From assembly GCA_934045905.1 (NCBI GenBank), contig OW203771.1, positions 2,604,001 to 2,668,000 on the forward strand: a stretch of 64,000 nt of DNA. The letters are read 5' to 3'. Origin of the DNA: Leuctra nigra (Eukaryota; Arthropoda; Insecta; Plecoptera; Leuctridae). Every line of letters starts with the position of its first letter. The stretch's first letter is position 1. The notes beneath the pieces are model-generated. The model saw only the letters and a list, made by a program, of their open reading frames with translations, did no database searches and was not told where the DNA came from. A program made the position numbers and the translations under genes. Below, in pieces: positions 23,101 to 36,400 of the stretch.

Positions 23101-26100
23101 AATCTGTGACCTGTTGCTTATTTCTAGATGGATTTCTGGGTTGGATTCAAGGAATAAAATTACTTGTGTTATAAAGCTAAAGTTATGTGTGAAGATAGAT
23201 TAAAGATAGATATCTATCCCAATCTTCTCTCTAACTCTAGAGCTTAACTTGAACTAAAACTTGAGCTTGAACTTAAAATTCACAACTCGCCATTCGGCTT
23301 ATCACTTTCATAAAATATTTTGATATTTTTCGACCTCACATGCGATGGGCTGGGTCTTTGAACCTTGCGTCAATGTTCTCACGCTCTTGAAACGAAATTA
23401 TTCTAGAAACATTCCCTAAATCACGGAATTGAACATGATATTTTAAAGCCCAATAAGGGAAGGTTTACTGTTCTGTGCATTATTTGATTCATTTCAGATG
23501 CAGCCATTAGATATTTTGGCAGGAATGTTCATAATGATCATGTGTTTTGCCTCTGGTTTCTTTGCTCTCTACTGCTGGCTGGGAGATGTAGTTACAGACG
23601 AGGTGAGGGTACTGTCATTGTAATGACTTAATGGCCGTTTCACATAAAGGTCGTTTCGCGTTTTGTCTTTTTTTATAACGCCTAGAAGAGGCCGTCGAAA
23701 ACACAATGTTGATATAAATTTATTATTCTTGTTAGTAACAATTTAGGTGTTATTAGATATGATTAGATGGAATATTATACACAGTTAAGCAATTATTAAC
23801 ATTATAGTCTTATTTTATAGTTATTTTATAGTTTACGTATAGTGACGTCATTTTCGCCACGCGCAGTACTGAAAAAACCTCCCTACAATCGAGATGGGGC
23901 GGCTGAAAAATAAAACGTGTGCGGCGAATTTTTCGGTGGTTTTGATTGGTTAATAAAAAAACGTGAAACGCAAAACGCGAAACGCTCTTTAGGTGAAACC
24001 GTCTTTACTGTAGTGTATATATAACAAAAAAACATGAATATTTAATTGCTAATATGGCAATAAAATACATTTCTTATTAAGGATTATACAAATTGCCATC
24101 ACCATTTCAATGATCGGAATTTCAAAATTGTTACAGTCTCGAATCTCATGAACATAAACTTTGCTGAATAAAATCTGATTGATAATATGTGACAACCAGT
24201 TGCTAAAAGGAATGACAAGTAAATACGCAATAATTGTACACACATTATAGACAATTTCCCTAGAAAAAAATGTATTTAGGCTGCGTTGTTACACATTAAC
24301 CTTGTAAAACAAGAAAGTTTGAAAAATTATAAATTAAAACATGTAGTTTCCTAAAGACAAGAGGTTATTATTAAAATCATATTCTTTTTGTAACTGGTGG
24401 TGTTACAGAGTGAAGCAGTGAGGGAGGCTGTCTACGGATGTGATTGGTTCTCAGCATCTGAAAGCTTCAAGCGTTCAATGCGGATCATGATGTCGATGGC
24501 TAATCAACCTGTTGTCCCGTGTTACAGAGTGAAGCAGTGAGGGAGGCTGTCTACGGATGTGATTGGTTCTCAGCATCTGAAAGCTTCAAGCGATCAATGC
24601 GGATCATGATGTCGAATGCAAACCAACCACTTGTCGTGATGGCAGGTGGTTTAGTTCCATTGTCAATAGAGACATTTCAGGCGGTGAGTATGATGTAGGA
24701 CATACCACCTTCTCTCTGACATGAATCCACTTTATATTATTAATGTTTTCGTGATGTCTTCATCAACTGTTGTAATATTGAGAAGGTAAGAGTGTGGCAA
24801 CGCCCCTTCTAGACTGGAAACACGCACCAAAGCAGTATCATCTGGTGAAGTTCAATCAATATTTTGTCAATATGATTTCTTACACATATTTTAAAGCCAG
24901 TTGCAGCTCTTTAACTCCCCAAAAACTCGTATTCTAGCATAACATCATTGGAATGGTTTCGAGTGAATATATTAGCCATAATTTTATTAAACAGAATACA
25001 GAAGGAAATGTTATATCCAGTAAGATTTTTATTACATTTCTTTATTTATAGTATTTTCTGGGACACTGGTAACTTTCATATTTTAACCTTTTTAACACTA
25101 GGAAAACGCTCGGTGTAACGCGTTGATGAGCGAGCACCGACACGCACGACATCGCCAATCATAGCACGATCCATTCAATCAAAGATAACTAACTATACAT
25201 TATTTATTACCAATTTTCCTTGCAACTTTTCATAAACACTCTGGATCAATTAAATAACGGATTATTGTACTGATATTTTTCCATCAATCTCTTTGTCAGA
25301 TATTCAAACACTTAAAACATAAATAAGTCTGTAAATTTTTGACCGATTGGGCTGGAAATGTGTAAAATCTGATGCTATCTAGTCAAAACGTTGTTTTCAT
25401 AACTGTGAAACACAATCCATATCGTAAAATAAATTATTTTAGATAAGGTATACCTATACATGTATATGAAATACCTACATTACATTTTGACTACATTATG
25501 TATTGCAATATGATCCACTAAGAAAAGAATCTGTCTTACATTGATATTGAGAATAGCCATCTATAAACTTTGCTTTGCTACATAGAGCAACCCAGAATGC
25601 AGTGGAATTTCTGTTTTGAAATGTCATTTCTGACAGTTATTAATTAAAACTGTCAATAAGTGCATCTATGTTCTTGATTGGTAGGGCTGAAAATTTGTAA
25701 AATAAGAGACAATGTTGGTCTGAACGACCATGCAAAATATGAGTTTGATTGATCAGATTAATCGAAGACCATTTGATAGGTCAAATGGGGGTGTGGCTAC
25801 AGGCCATTATAAATTAAGCTTACAAGTGTCAGTAAAATGTATTTTTCTTTTAAAGCTCATTACAGATTACAGATTTGTAAAATAACACTTATAATGCTGA
25901 TACCAATGGCTATGCAAAATATGGTGATGATCGGTTAACCGATTCCAACTTTATTGCACACAGAGTTGAGTTTCTTTCACATTGCCAAGCTTAGTATAGG
26001 TACAACTTTAATCAAGATTCTGATAAAAGTAATAGATCGATCTTGCTGGAAATTAATAGCCTTCTGCAGTGGATAGTAATGAATATTTTGTGAAAAAAAT

Positions 26101-26561
26101 TGGCCAGATCCTTTACTTCGTTTACAACTTAATGCGAAAAGCACAAATACACACAAAAAAACAAAAAAAAAACAGAGATTTGTGCCATAAGTTTCAAGTG
26201 GAGACACTCGCTCCGCTCGCCTGATAAATATGTAAATTCTATTTAATATCAAGACCAAATATATGTTTTTACTGGATTTGTAGCAGGACACCACAATATG
26301 TCTGAGAGAAATCGTGTGGTTATCCACAAATCTTATGATTTTAGATATAATAAGTCGTTGCGTACAAACTTCTGTCGTCTGTGTGCGTATCTCGGACTTA
26401 AATTTCTGTTAAATTATTAAAGTTTTAAAATGTTTAAATCAAAAATGCATTGTGCATTTGTTGTTATTGTTCTTGTAATTGGTAATTTGTTTTCTCAACA
26501 GGAAGTGAACACTGCGAGGGATTATTACTCTGTCTTCTCCAGTTTGGTGCATCACAAATAG
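20168..26561 (+). CDS. Odorant receptor C (7tm_6), 452 aa, complete
   Basis: Exons: 20168-20216, 21249-21696, 21972-22415, 22505-22601, 23498-23602, 24528-24683, 26502-26561 (TAG); GT-AG throughout, 453 codons. Closest relative in the window is gene B: identical exon 1 peptide, near-identical exon 2 (MYSYTPEVNKTVWSRLRFYI) and the same TTA microsatellite after exon 4. Domain order as in B; ICL2 has one repeat-like segment (DSVEHIMAKRRQKTEN) followed by MDLGQGSNHVPTDLEEGIQE. Exon 6 is preceded by one extra 119-bp copy (24409-24527); using that acceptor would shift the frame. The last exon 6 copy differs in having SNANQP for SMANQP. Intron 2 is only 275 bp. Predicted functional. Confidence 0.92.
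23632..24004. mobile_element. MITE with GGCCGTTTCACATAAAGG end, intron 5 of gene C
   Basis: Inverted ends GGCCGTTTCACATAAAGG..CGTTTCGCGTTTTG and CAAAACGCGAAACG..CTTTAGGTGAAACCGTC. About 373 bp, no ORF. Confidence 0.7.
24409..24683 (+). repeat. 119-bp intron/exon 6 junction duplication, gene C
   Basis: Two copies, starts 24409 and 24528, exactly 119 bp apart, both with intact TTACAG acceptors. The junction sequence (AACCTGTTGTCCCGTGTTAC) is the same as in A, E and F. Confidence 0.9.
25098..26223 (-). mobile_element. Helitron-like element, reverse, intron 6 of gene C
   Basis: Reading the minus strand it ends ..GCTCATCAACGCGTTACA CCGAGCGTTTTCCTAG at 25098, and begins CAGGCGAGCGGAGCGAGTG near 26223, matching the termini of 49985-51904. 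About 1.1 kb, no ORF kept. Confidence 0.55.
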
Positions 26562-26967
26562 AGCAAATAAAGTCAGAACGATTATCGCGTAATAATATAC
26601 TTGCACCGTTTACTCCCATTACTGTTTGTTAACTATACCTACACAAGAATATTGAACGATAGGGAAAAGTTAGAGTGAAATCGTCCAGGTTAACCACAAA
26701 GCTTCAATTTATGTGTCAAGAATATTATCTAAACACATTTTTTCCCTGCCATACAAAATAATTATTTAAGTTTAATTTTTAATAATTTGTATATTATAAA
26801 ACTATATTTATATCACACATTTTAAATAAGACACACAGTATTTAAGAATTGCATGCATTGATAAGCTAACTACATTTAAATATTTGACATTAATCTATCT
26901 AGACTGAAAATATTTCTCAATATCTATAACCATAACCACGTTGATGATCATTTTCAAGCATATTTAA

Positions 26968-27046
26968 CCTCTCGCCCGGCAAGTGAGAGGTCCCGGGTTC
27001 GAGCCCCGGTTCGGTCGGATATTTTTCACAACACACATCCCTTCAT
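26968..27046 (+). mobile_element. Partial tRNA-derived repeat
   Basis: CTCTCGCCCGGCAAGTGAGAGG then TCCCGGGTTCGAGCCCCGG (an intact T-arm) and the same tail as 13202-13230. The D-arm half is missing. The remaining C-D spacer (26562-27424) shows no gene. Confidence 0.65.
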
Positions 27047-27207
27047 GATTTAACCTATTTTGTCAGCACAGTTATAGCGCACAAATAATTAAATACAATT
27101 GTAACTGAAGAATTTGTATATATGGTAAATAAATTAGAATTCTATATCAAGGAGGCGGGTACTTTATTATTATGGCATCACAGCGTCATACGAACGGAAT
27201 TGGCAAT

Positions 27208-27318
27208 GTGTGTTTGATTTGTAACATGGTTTAAAACCAAGTAGTATAATTCATTCGTATGTTTCGAAAACAATATAAATGAAATATTCACTAGCTTTCA
27301 GGACATATGTTCTTGGAA
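27208..27318 (+). promoter_or_regulatory. Shared upstream block, gene D (weaker)
   Basis: TTTCGAAAACAATATAAATG AAATATTCACT and ATGTTCTTGGAACATT are conserved; the 5' GTGTGGGAT half is poorly kept. It ends about 105 bp before the ATG. Confidence 0.4.
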
Positions 27319-27424
27319 CATTGCCCAACATGAATATCAAGACTGTTAGGTTTGAGGTATAGGCCGTACTTGCGAAGAGGTTTCACTTTGAACGTTAGCA
27401 AAGTCGAGAGCGAAGGTAGAAAAT

Positions 27425-30400
27425 ATGGAAACTAACGTTTTGAAACATGTGATTAAGCTAATGGATCGAACGGGTAGGTACTTTGCACTTTCGGGATTGT
27501 GTCGATTGGGATGCTTGTCTTCATTCATATAATTGATTTTATTTGCAATCTATGTTATGAGATATAATGATTATTTGAATCGGTATTATAGACGATTTTG
27601 TTTGAATTGTTATTGAATTGTTTGTTTAACGGTTGATAAGGCAATTTTTTATCGTCTGTCATTGACAGACGACTCATTCCAAGAGTTATGTGCAAGAAAT
27701 GAACACATAAATACATAAATAAATGAGAAAAGATAATAATATCTAAGGTAATAGTTCTCAGTTTAATTTAATAAAGAAAGATGGCACTTGCCTTAACCTT
27801 GGACATGCCAAGTACGATCTGATGGTTAATTTTTAGAATATTTGATATTATTCAAATATGTTAAGCAAACTTTATCTCTCCTTCAAAATTAAAGGAGCAC
27901 ACCACATAAAACCATTGCTCCATTGTTTGGCACATCAAACAAAAAAAATACGATTTAAGTTAATCAAATGGAAAGAGCTTTCCACTTGTAACCAATAACC
28001 ATGTAGTATATGTATGTATATAGGCATGTATTCCTACACGGCTGATGTCAACAAGACTGTATGGAGTCGACTGAGGTACTACATACCTCGCCTGGTCGTG
28101 GCTGAATTTTGCTTCGAGGCAGCTTTCTACCGCTACATCTACATCTACATATACTGGAACACGTTAACTCTACAAGATATGCCCAAGATCGTCTTCTCCA
28201 CTACTCTTGTAAGCTGTCTTGCTATCATGACCTTCAACTTCTACTACCGATGCGAAGAATTTCGACGTATCACGAAAATATTTGAAGAAATCAACTTTAA
28301 GTATGGTACTGACATGACACATCAGCAAATGGCACAGAAAGTGGCGAGAATTTCTTACTTCTTGACAAAATATTTCATGGGATTCGTTACATTTGCCAGT
28401 ATTGTTCCTTGGCCTTTCTCAGTGTACATAGATTTTCTCAGCGTCGTATCAAAAGGGTAAGTTTTGAATCAGACGGTTCCAACAATTTATTTACGTTGAA
28501 ATATAGTATAATATAAAAAATGTGACAAGTCAAAACTATTTAAAACATGAAAAAAATACATGACGCATCGTTTTTTTGTGTATTGCATATTCGCGAAAAC
28601 AAGGAACAGCACTGACCTCTGGTGGATTCTTTGGTACTTGAGATAATGCAGGTTAAAAGGGGGTTATTTATATAAATAAATAATATTATATTTATTCACT
28701 ATATAATATAATATATATATATGGGCCATTATCCCACTATATTAGTTTTGAACACTTTTTTTTCGTAATTTTTTTTTTACTTGTTTCATGTTGCATTAAT
28801 TTTTTTAATATTACTTACATAGTTGGGTAACCAACTGGAAAGTAGCTTCGATCGATTCTCGGGTGTTACGAAATTATTTGCGATTTTGCATGATGCACAG
28901 AAAAAAATATTTTGTTTAATTCAACTAAAACCTTATGTTTACGTGATTTAGTGTCTATATTTAGTTAGATTAACTAAACTTTACTTAATCCAACAAAATC
29001 ATTTATTGGTTTAACTAAATAAATATAGTAAAATCAATCAAAAAATATGTTTACTGATTGTATTCTTAAATTAGCGAATCTTTTTGGTTAGTTTTAGAAT
29101 ATCAAAAGTTGATGTTGGAATTCACTAAACAGAGAAGCTTGATATAAGTATATTTCGGGGAAAAGGATGACAACCCGGTTATTTGTTTTATGATGAAGTC
29201 TGTGATTGGTCAGTTTCGTCACGTGATTTCTTCCTTGCGATGACGTACTGCCACCGGCAGTTTGGCCGGCACGGCAGCCATTTTGCACGCTTCTCTCTCT
29301 CCAAGCAAGCAAAGCGATTCGTTTCATTATTGTGATTAAAATGCACTTTTAATATTAATATCGTCATGCTATGCGGATATCTTATCTTGAAGAGTTTGAA
29401 CCTTACAACATTGAAGAAAGACAACCATCAAGACATATTGAACGAGCAAGTTGTAAGAAAGAATTTCAAGAGGTAAGAATACTCAACACTACCTTGCCAA
29501 GACTCATTCATGGTATGTAATGGTTTGAGGTTAATGTGTCTGTGTCTAATAAGTAGTTTCCCGTTTGTATGGACGCACCTACTTAGTTGTAAGAATTAGA
29601 CACAAAAACAATGACCTAACGTTAGAATCCACCACATAAAATAGGTACCTAGGTAGTAAATACCGCATGGAATGGTCCTGCTGCGGTGTCGACAAATCAG
29701 TCAATTTTTTGCTTTTCACTCTGCAACAGTTTCTAGTAGGTACTACCTAGGCTAGTAGAAAGTAGGTAGGTACATACCTAAACATAAGTGCATTTAATTC
29801 CGAAGTTATATTTGCCTAGGTATTTACCTCTAGAACTTAATCAGAAATACATGTTCATCAATAATCACGTGCGATGGTAGGTAGTTTAGGTAAGGTAGTC
29901 TAATCATTTGTCTTTAATCAAAATCCGAAGAACAATCTTGCACCTTACCTACTGCACATTAAATGTAATGAATGAGGTAACCTAGGTACTTCCCTATTCA
30001 TTACCTACTTTTTTTCTGGATAACAGGATGCGAATCACCCCAAAGACGGAGGGAAATCAGTACGCTGCATCGCTGTCATGAAACCAGGGAGCGCAATCGG
30101 TAAAGCTTCCGGGCTGATCTCAAGAAGAGCACATAATGAAGCGGACATACTTCCCTCTACTTCGTAAGTACCTAAACTAAGTAGGTGTAGGTACACTTAA
30201 CAAAGCAAAAAAGGATCGCTCAATAAATCTGATTTGTTGAAAAATCTAAGGTCACATCATTAGAAGCCAATCGGTTTGATCTCCTTGTCTCACTCTAGTA
30301 TGTGACCTCTCATTTTAATAACAAGCATACATAGCGTGTTATTGAACATGCATTAGATTACAGTCATTAGATTGTAATGTAGGTAGTCGGTATCACAGAC

Positions 30401-33400
30401 GAAATATTGAAATAAGAGAAAATTATCTTGACTCTTAAGACCATGCAAAATTTTAAATTGATTGGACCAAGTCAGCTGATTTTAACAATGCACATACATG
30501 AGCACCTAAATTGCATAGGTACAATGCACCTCTCAGCTAAAAAATTGCAAAATTTCACCATAGATGAAGTTGTGTGACCTGTAGTACCTATCCAACAATG
30601 CAAAACAAATAATAAGAAATCGATAAAGAACAGAGGTCCGAGCAAAGTGTCAAAAGTCCCCCCCACCCCCCACCCCCAATGAAAGTGTTAAAGATAAAGT
30701 CGTGTTAATTTTGTAATGTTGTTTTAAAGATGATGCTGTGTTCGAGAACATCAGAGCCTGGTGTGATGTGGCGACAAGCAGTTCCCTGGTCGCTGTACAG
30801 CGATACCTAGTATAATGACGGTCGGTGACTTTCATCGGAGGATTTTCCATCTTGGGGGCTTCAAGTGGATATGTATTGGTACGTTAATTTCCAAGTTTGT
30901 TTTTACAACTTTTAAAGTTTGAAAAGTCCATTCATTCCACTCAATAACTAGGTAAGTAAGTCCCATCCACGGACTTTCCAAAATTCTACTTTGCATTTGA
31001 TGAAGCTCTCATTTTGGTTCTAAGTAAAATTTTAACAAGTTTGAAATGAGATGAACATGTTGTATGGAAACATTTTGTGTGGATTCTACTTTCATTTTCT
31101 CATGGAAAAACAAAATTAATTTAAATTATACATTCTATTGATACCTACAGTTTACAAAATTATACTACTTGAATTCTCTGAGAATATTATGTCAGCTTCT
31201 ATGTTATTGTTTTGAAAAGTCTGAGCGGACTTGTTGTGTGGAATGGATTTGCTTTGCAAGCATTGTTTGTTATTGAACATGACAAACAATCTTCCAAATT
31301 TGTTCAACAATAATTTTTATCATTATAAAAATTTTGATCATTTGATTATTTTCATAATTTTTTTTATTGAGTGGAACGGTCTTTTCAAAACTCAGAAGCT
31401 GACATCTTCTCAGGGAATTCATTGTAAATTGAAAACTGTATCTAGAGAATATGTACACTCAACAAATGATTAAAACGGTATTGAAAGAAATGGATTGTCT
31501 GAAAATCAAAAAAGTGATAGCATTATTCGCAATGCAGTCTATGCTAACTCTTCATCTAACTCTATAGTAGTTGAGCTCTGATTTCATTAATAATAACAAG
31601 GATTTATTGTCACGGAACCTGACCAGCAGCCAATCAGTTTCGTTCAAATGATCTCGTTTAATGATTTCGATTGTTTCGTTCATGATTTGTTGGGTGAACA
31701 ATTTAAAATTAATTTTGTTTTTCCATGAGGAAATGATAGTTGAATCTACACAAAATGCTTCAATTATTGGACCATTTTTCTCATTTTAATGTTGTTAAAT
31801 TTTGCTTAAAATCAAATGAGCTCCATCAATATTGACCTGGCTCTAAAGTAGACTATTGACAACTTTAATGTTATAAATGTACATAAATATTCAACATTTT
31901 AGGGATTGAGGAGCCCCAATAATATGTATGTTGTTTATATCTACTTCCATTTTTGGTAGAGATAAAGATGTACATTGTTTTAATTGTTAAAATATATTGT
32001 ACTCTTTGCCAGTCCGTAAACATTTTGTTGCTGAAAATAACAGTTCCAATTAGAGAGCTTAGGCCCGGTTGTACCAAGTCCCGATAAAATTAGCGGTAGG
32101 ATTTATCGCCTGAAACCATGGCAACAGCCAATGAAACACAGCCATCTAGACTGCTAAAGTTCACTTTAAGGTAGGTTTACAGCTTGACGCTCGGCGCTCA
32201 ACGCTAGCGCTGAAAGATGAACATGGTTTATAAATCTTTGACATTGAACGCCAGCGCTCAGCGTTGGCCAATCAGGAGGCTCAACGGCGAGCGCTGAGCG
32301 CCACACGTCGAACGAACGCCGAGCTGTAAACGTACCTTTAGTCTAAAGTGAACTTTATCTTACTTATCGGGTCATCGTACAACTGGGCCTAAAGGTACGT
32401 TTACAGCTCGACGTTCGCTCAACGTTTGGCGCTCAGCGCTCGCCGTTGAGCCTCCTGGTTGGCCAATGCCGAGCGCTGGCGTTGAAGGTCAAAGATAAAC
32501 TATGTTCATCTTTCAGCGCTAGCGCTAAGCGTCGAGCGTCGAACGTCAAGCTGTAAACGTACCTTTAGAGAGTTAGATTATCTTCAAAGGGCCAAGAGTT
32601 TTCACATTAATTCGTATTCAATTCAAAGGCTCACTTATCAACGCGTTACACCGAGCGTTTTCCTGGTTTAATTAAATTTAGTTTGGTCAAATGACCAAGA
32701 ATATTTGTCCGGTCAATTGACCTTGAACTATCCCTAACTATTTTTATTGTTTTCAGACTTCCGGAGAGATTTTGACTTCCGAGTGGCGAACGTGTGTGTA
32801 GATGGAGAAACTAAACCCTTTACAAGCAGACTCGTCAACCATTTGTCATCTTCATTGGCCCCGACATCTCTGCAGTCGAGACGTCTTCATCGACCCGATC
32901 CAGTGCAAGGTGTATTCTTCACCCGAGTCGTTGACGTGTGCATTGAACATTAGCTATGAACACTCGTTCCACCGTAACCGATTCTGTTCGTAACGCACGG
33001 TCATTGCGTATGATCATTGATTGGGGTTTGATGACCACGTGCGAGTTTGTACAAAGTGCGAAGACTTATGTTCTCTTTGAATCAATGCATTATTCTATTT
33101 TGTTTCTACTTGTGTGTTCAATGTTTGTAAGTGTAAATAAAAATGTTTTACCTACTACATTCTCAATGTTTGTAATTTCTTGTTTTCACCAAATCATTTT
33201 GTCCCAATAAACAAATTATTTAGTTAAATTAAATTAATAATTCATTTATATTAACTAAAGCATATTGTTAAAACAAGAAAATAATTTTGAATCTTAACCT
33301 AATATGTATGTAAAACTAACCAAAATATATACTTAAATCTAGTTTATAGAGTTGATATCTTAGATTCAACTAAATAATTATACTTAATTCTACTAAAAGC

Positions 33401-36400
33401 ATAGAGCTGATTCCGTAAACCAAGATGGCCGTACTAAAAGTTATTCTTAAATCTACTAAATAATATAGTGAAAACAACTAAATATTTTAAACATAAAATA
33501 TGTTTAACTTAACTAAGCTTGTCGTTGACTGTATAGTAAACATAGAATATAGTTAATTCTAATCATATTTTAGTAGATCTAAACAAATATTTTTTTGTGT
33601 GTNNNNNNNNNNNNNNNNNNNNNNNNNNNNNNNNNNNNNNNNNNNNNNNNNNNNNNNNNNNNNNNNNNNNNNNNNNNNNNNNNNNNNNNNNNNNNNNNNN
33701 NNNNNNNNNNNNNNNNNNNNNNNNNNNNNNNNNNNNNNNNNNNNNNNNNNNNNNNNNNNNNNNNNNNNNNNNNNNNNNNNNNNNNNNNNNNNNNNNNNNN
33801 NNCCCCTTTTACACGGAGTGTTTTTTTTTCTGGGATTTTATCTTACCGGCAACAAAATGAACAACAAATTATATTAGTTAAGAAAAAGCTCTATGTGCGC
33901 TGCGTAGCTAATTGTGCACTGGAATATTATTATGTGCTCAAAGCTCGAAAAAAAACGGAGCTGCAGAACACAATCTGAGCTTCGATCTTGTGTTTTCATT
34001 CCGTATACATTGATGGCCACTCAACAATACAATATAAAACATAGTTTCAATAAAAGACAATAAAATATGATATTTTTACATTGTTGAGTGGCCATCTTAG
34101 TATACTAATCTAGAACAAAAGAAGTTCGTGGAAACTCGAAACTCTTCTACTTTATACCTGCTTGTATGCAACTTTGAGTAGTCCTATTTATTAATTGTCT
34201 GTCTCTTAATCGATTTTTATTGTGTTCTAAATTTTAGGATCAATTGCTTGTTCCGTAGAAACAAAGAAATACCTTACCATTATCGTACGTGACAGTGAAC
34301 TACAATAATCTCCCACTTTTCCCGCATAATGCGATTTTTTTATCTACTAGAGAGAAACGATATTTTAACAAAGTGCCTACCAAAACGACGCATAATAGGT
34401 ATTGTAACCAAAATAAAACAATATCAAGTCCCAAACAGATTGTTGCTTATAAAATATTGATGTCAGGAAGAGATAGGCACTTTAAGTTTTAGATTACATG
34501 GAGGATTATTATTATTAAATCCAAGTGGATTGGGAGGAACTAGTTACTGGAACTAGTTCCTTTTTGGGGAACTTTTAGGGTAGCTTAATTCCATTAATAA
34601 AAGGATCTAAAAAGTTCCTTTTTGTAGGGAACTTGGGAACTTATTTTACGTTATTTTTAAGTTCCTTTTGAATAGACATGTAGTGTCTTATTAAATGATT
34701 TTCACAGAATTTATAATAAATAATGATCCATTATTTGTGGCTACGTAAATTTACCTGATTTCTGAAGACATACATTTTTCCTATTGCTCACTCAATTTAG
34801 AGACCTAGGTAAATAAAAAAAAAACGGATGGTTTTTTGAGGGCAAAGTAACTTTAAAGTAACTTAAGTCTTAGTTCCTTACTGGTAACTTTCCAGTAACT
34901 TTATTTGAAAGGAACTAGGAACTGGAACTAGTTCCTTTTTGCTCGAAAGAACTGGAACTGGAACTAGTTCCTTTTTTTGAGGAACTTACCCAACACTGAT
35001 TAAATCGTATGGTTTATTACACAAGTTGCAAAAAAATGTGATATAAATGACAAATCAAAGGACAATCGATGTAAAACATTATAAAAATTGCTGTACTGGT
35101 ATGCGCTTCTCTTCCAAGCCGCACATCCAGATCTTCAAACCACCTGAGAGCCTCCGGAGTGAGATCGCAGATGTCTGGAAGAGATCCTGTGAATCTGCGA
35201 AGTGGACACGCAGTGGCGATGTGGAACGCAGATTGCACAGGGTGTCCACAATCACACTCCGGAGACTCTCAGGCCCCACTTGTGTAACATGTGGCCGCAT
35301 CGTCCGTGCCCAGTCCTCAGCCTATTCAATGTAGACCAAATTCCCTCCGGGCAGTTGAGTGATCGGATCGTGAACCAATTCATTTACCTCAGGATTAACT
35401 GATGTCCACTCTTCTGTCCAAGCAACTTCCACGTCATTTCCTTTGCAATATCGATCAATTCACTGTACACTTTGTTACCATTTACATTTTCAGATATTAC
35501 TTTCCTTACGACGTAACTAAGTCACCAAATCGTGAATTCACCAAAATAGTCTATTATGGATTTTGGGCGATAATACTTGTATTATTTTGTGCCGTACAGT
35601 GTATCAAAATTTCGTTAATTTTATTATTCACTTGCCTGCTTAAAATTCTTCAAGACAAATTGTTGAATATCCGAGCTGACAGTCTCGAGCACATCATGGC
35701 CAAGCGTCGCCAGAAGACTGAGAACAGTCGAACACCAGCTGAGCGAGGTGTGATGGAGTTAAGTCAAGGAGGAGCTGACAGTCTCGAGCACATCAAGGCC
35801 AAGCGTCGCCAGAAGACTGAGAACAGTCGAACACCAGCTGAGCGAGGTGTGATGGAGTTAAGTCAAGGAGGAGCTGACAGTCTCGAGCACATCATGGCCA
35901 AGCGTCGCCAGAAGACTGAGAACAGTCGAACACCAGCTGAGCGAGGTGTGATGGAGTTAAGTCAAGGAGGAGCACATCTTGTCCCAACAGTCTCGTATGA
36001 AAGACCAAGGGCATGGAAGGTGATAGGAGCGCATCGGTATCCAATCAGATACAAAGCTGATGAAGAGAAGCGTGAGCTTGACTTGGAGATGGAGAGACGT
36101 CTGAAGGAATGCATCCAGCATCATCAGGAACTGATCAGGTGAGGAGTTGACTAGTTGTATATTTTGGTGATACTGTTGATAGTAATTCGTCATTTTGTTT
36201 CAGAGCTTTTAATGATGTTATCAACTTACTGCAACCAAATTTGATAAGTGCAGTGTTTCTCTATCTGGTATTGCTCACCTTGATTGTTTTGTACATAACT
36301 GTGAGTATAATCAAATCACAATATTTTTACAATGAGAAAGTAGTAGTATACTGATGATAAATGGCGCGTCGACGGAGATGTCATTTTGCGCACACAATAT

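Larger units (their letters stand above)
28897..33602. mobile_element. Putative large DNA transposon in intron 2 of gene D
   Basis: Left end CACAGAAAAAAATATTTTGT and right end ACAAATATTTTTTTGTGTG are inverted, and both subterminal 300 bp are rich in TTAGTTAAATTAACTAA-type motifs in both orientations. The right end abuts the N gap. The interior has two candidate exons (29371-29472, 30027-30163), a Helitron-like end at 32637-32665 and nested MITEs at 32060-32391 and 32168-32567. No transposase recognised. Confidence 0.45.

Noticed and set aside
32747..33210. Coding gene in overlapping ORFs
   Set aside because: Three overlapping frames of similar length, no recognisable domain, inside a transposon; no frame is preferred.
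33595..33978. Open reading frames across the N run
   Set aside because: They consist of unknown residues from the assembly gap.
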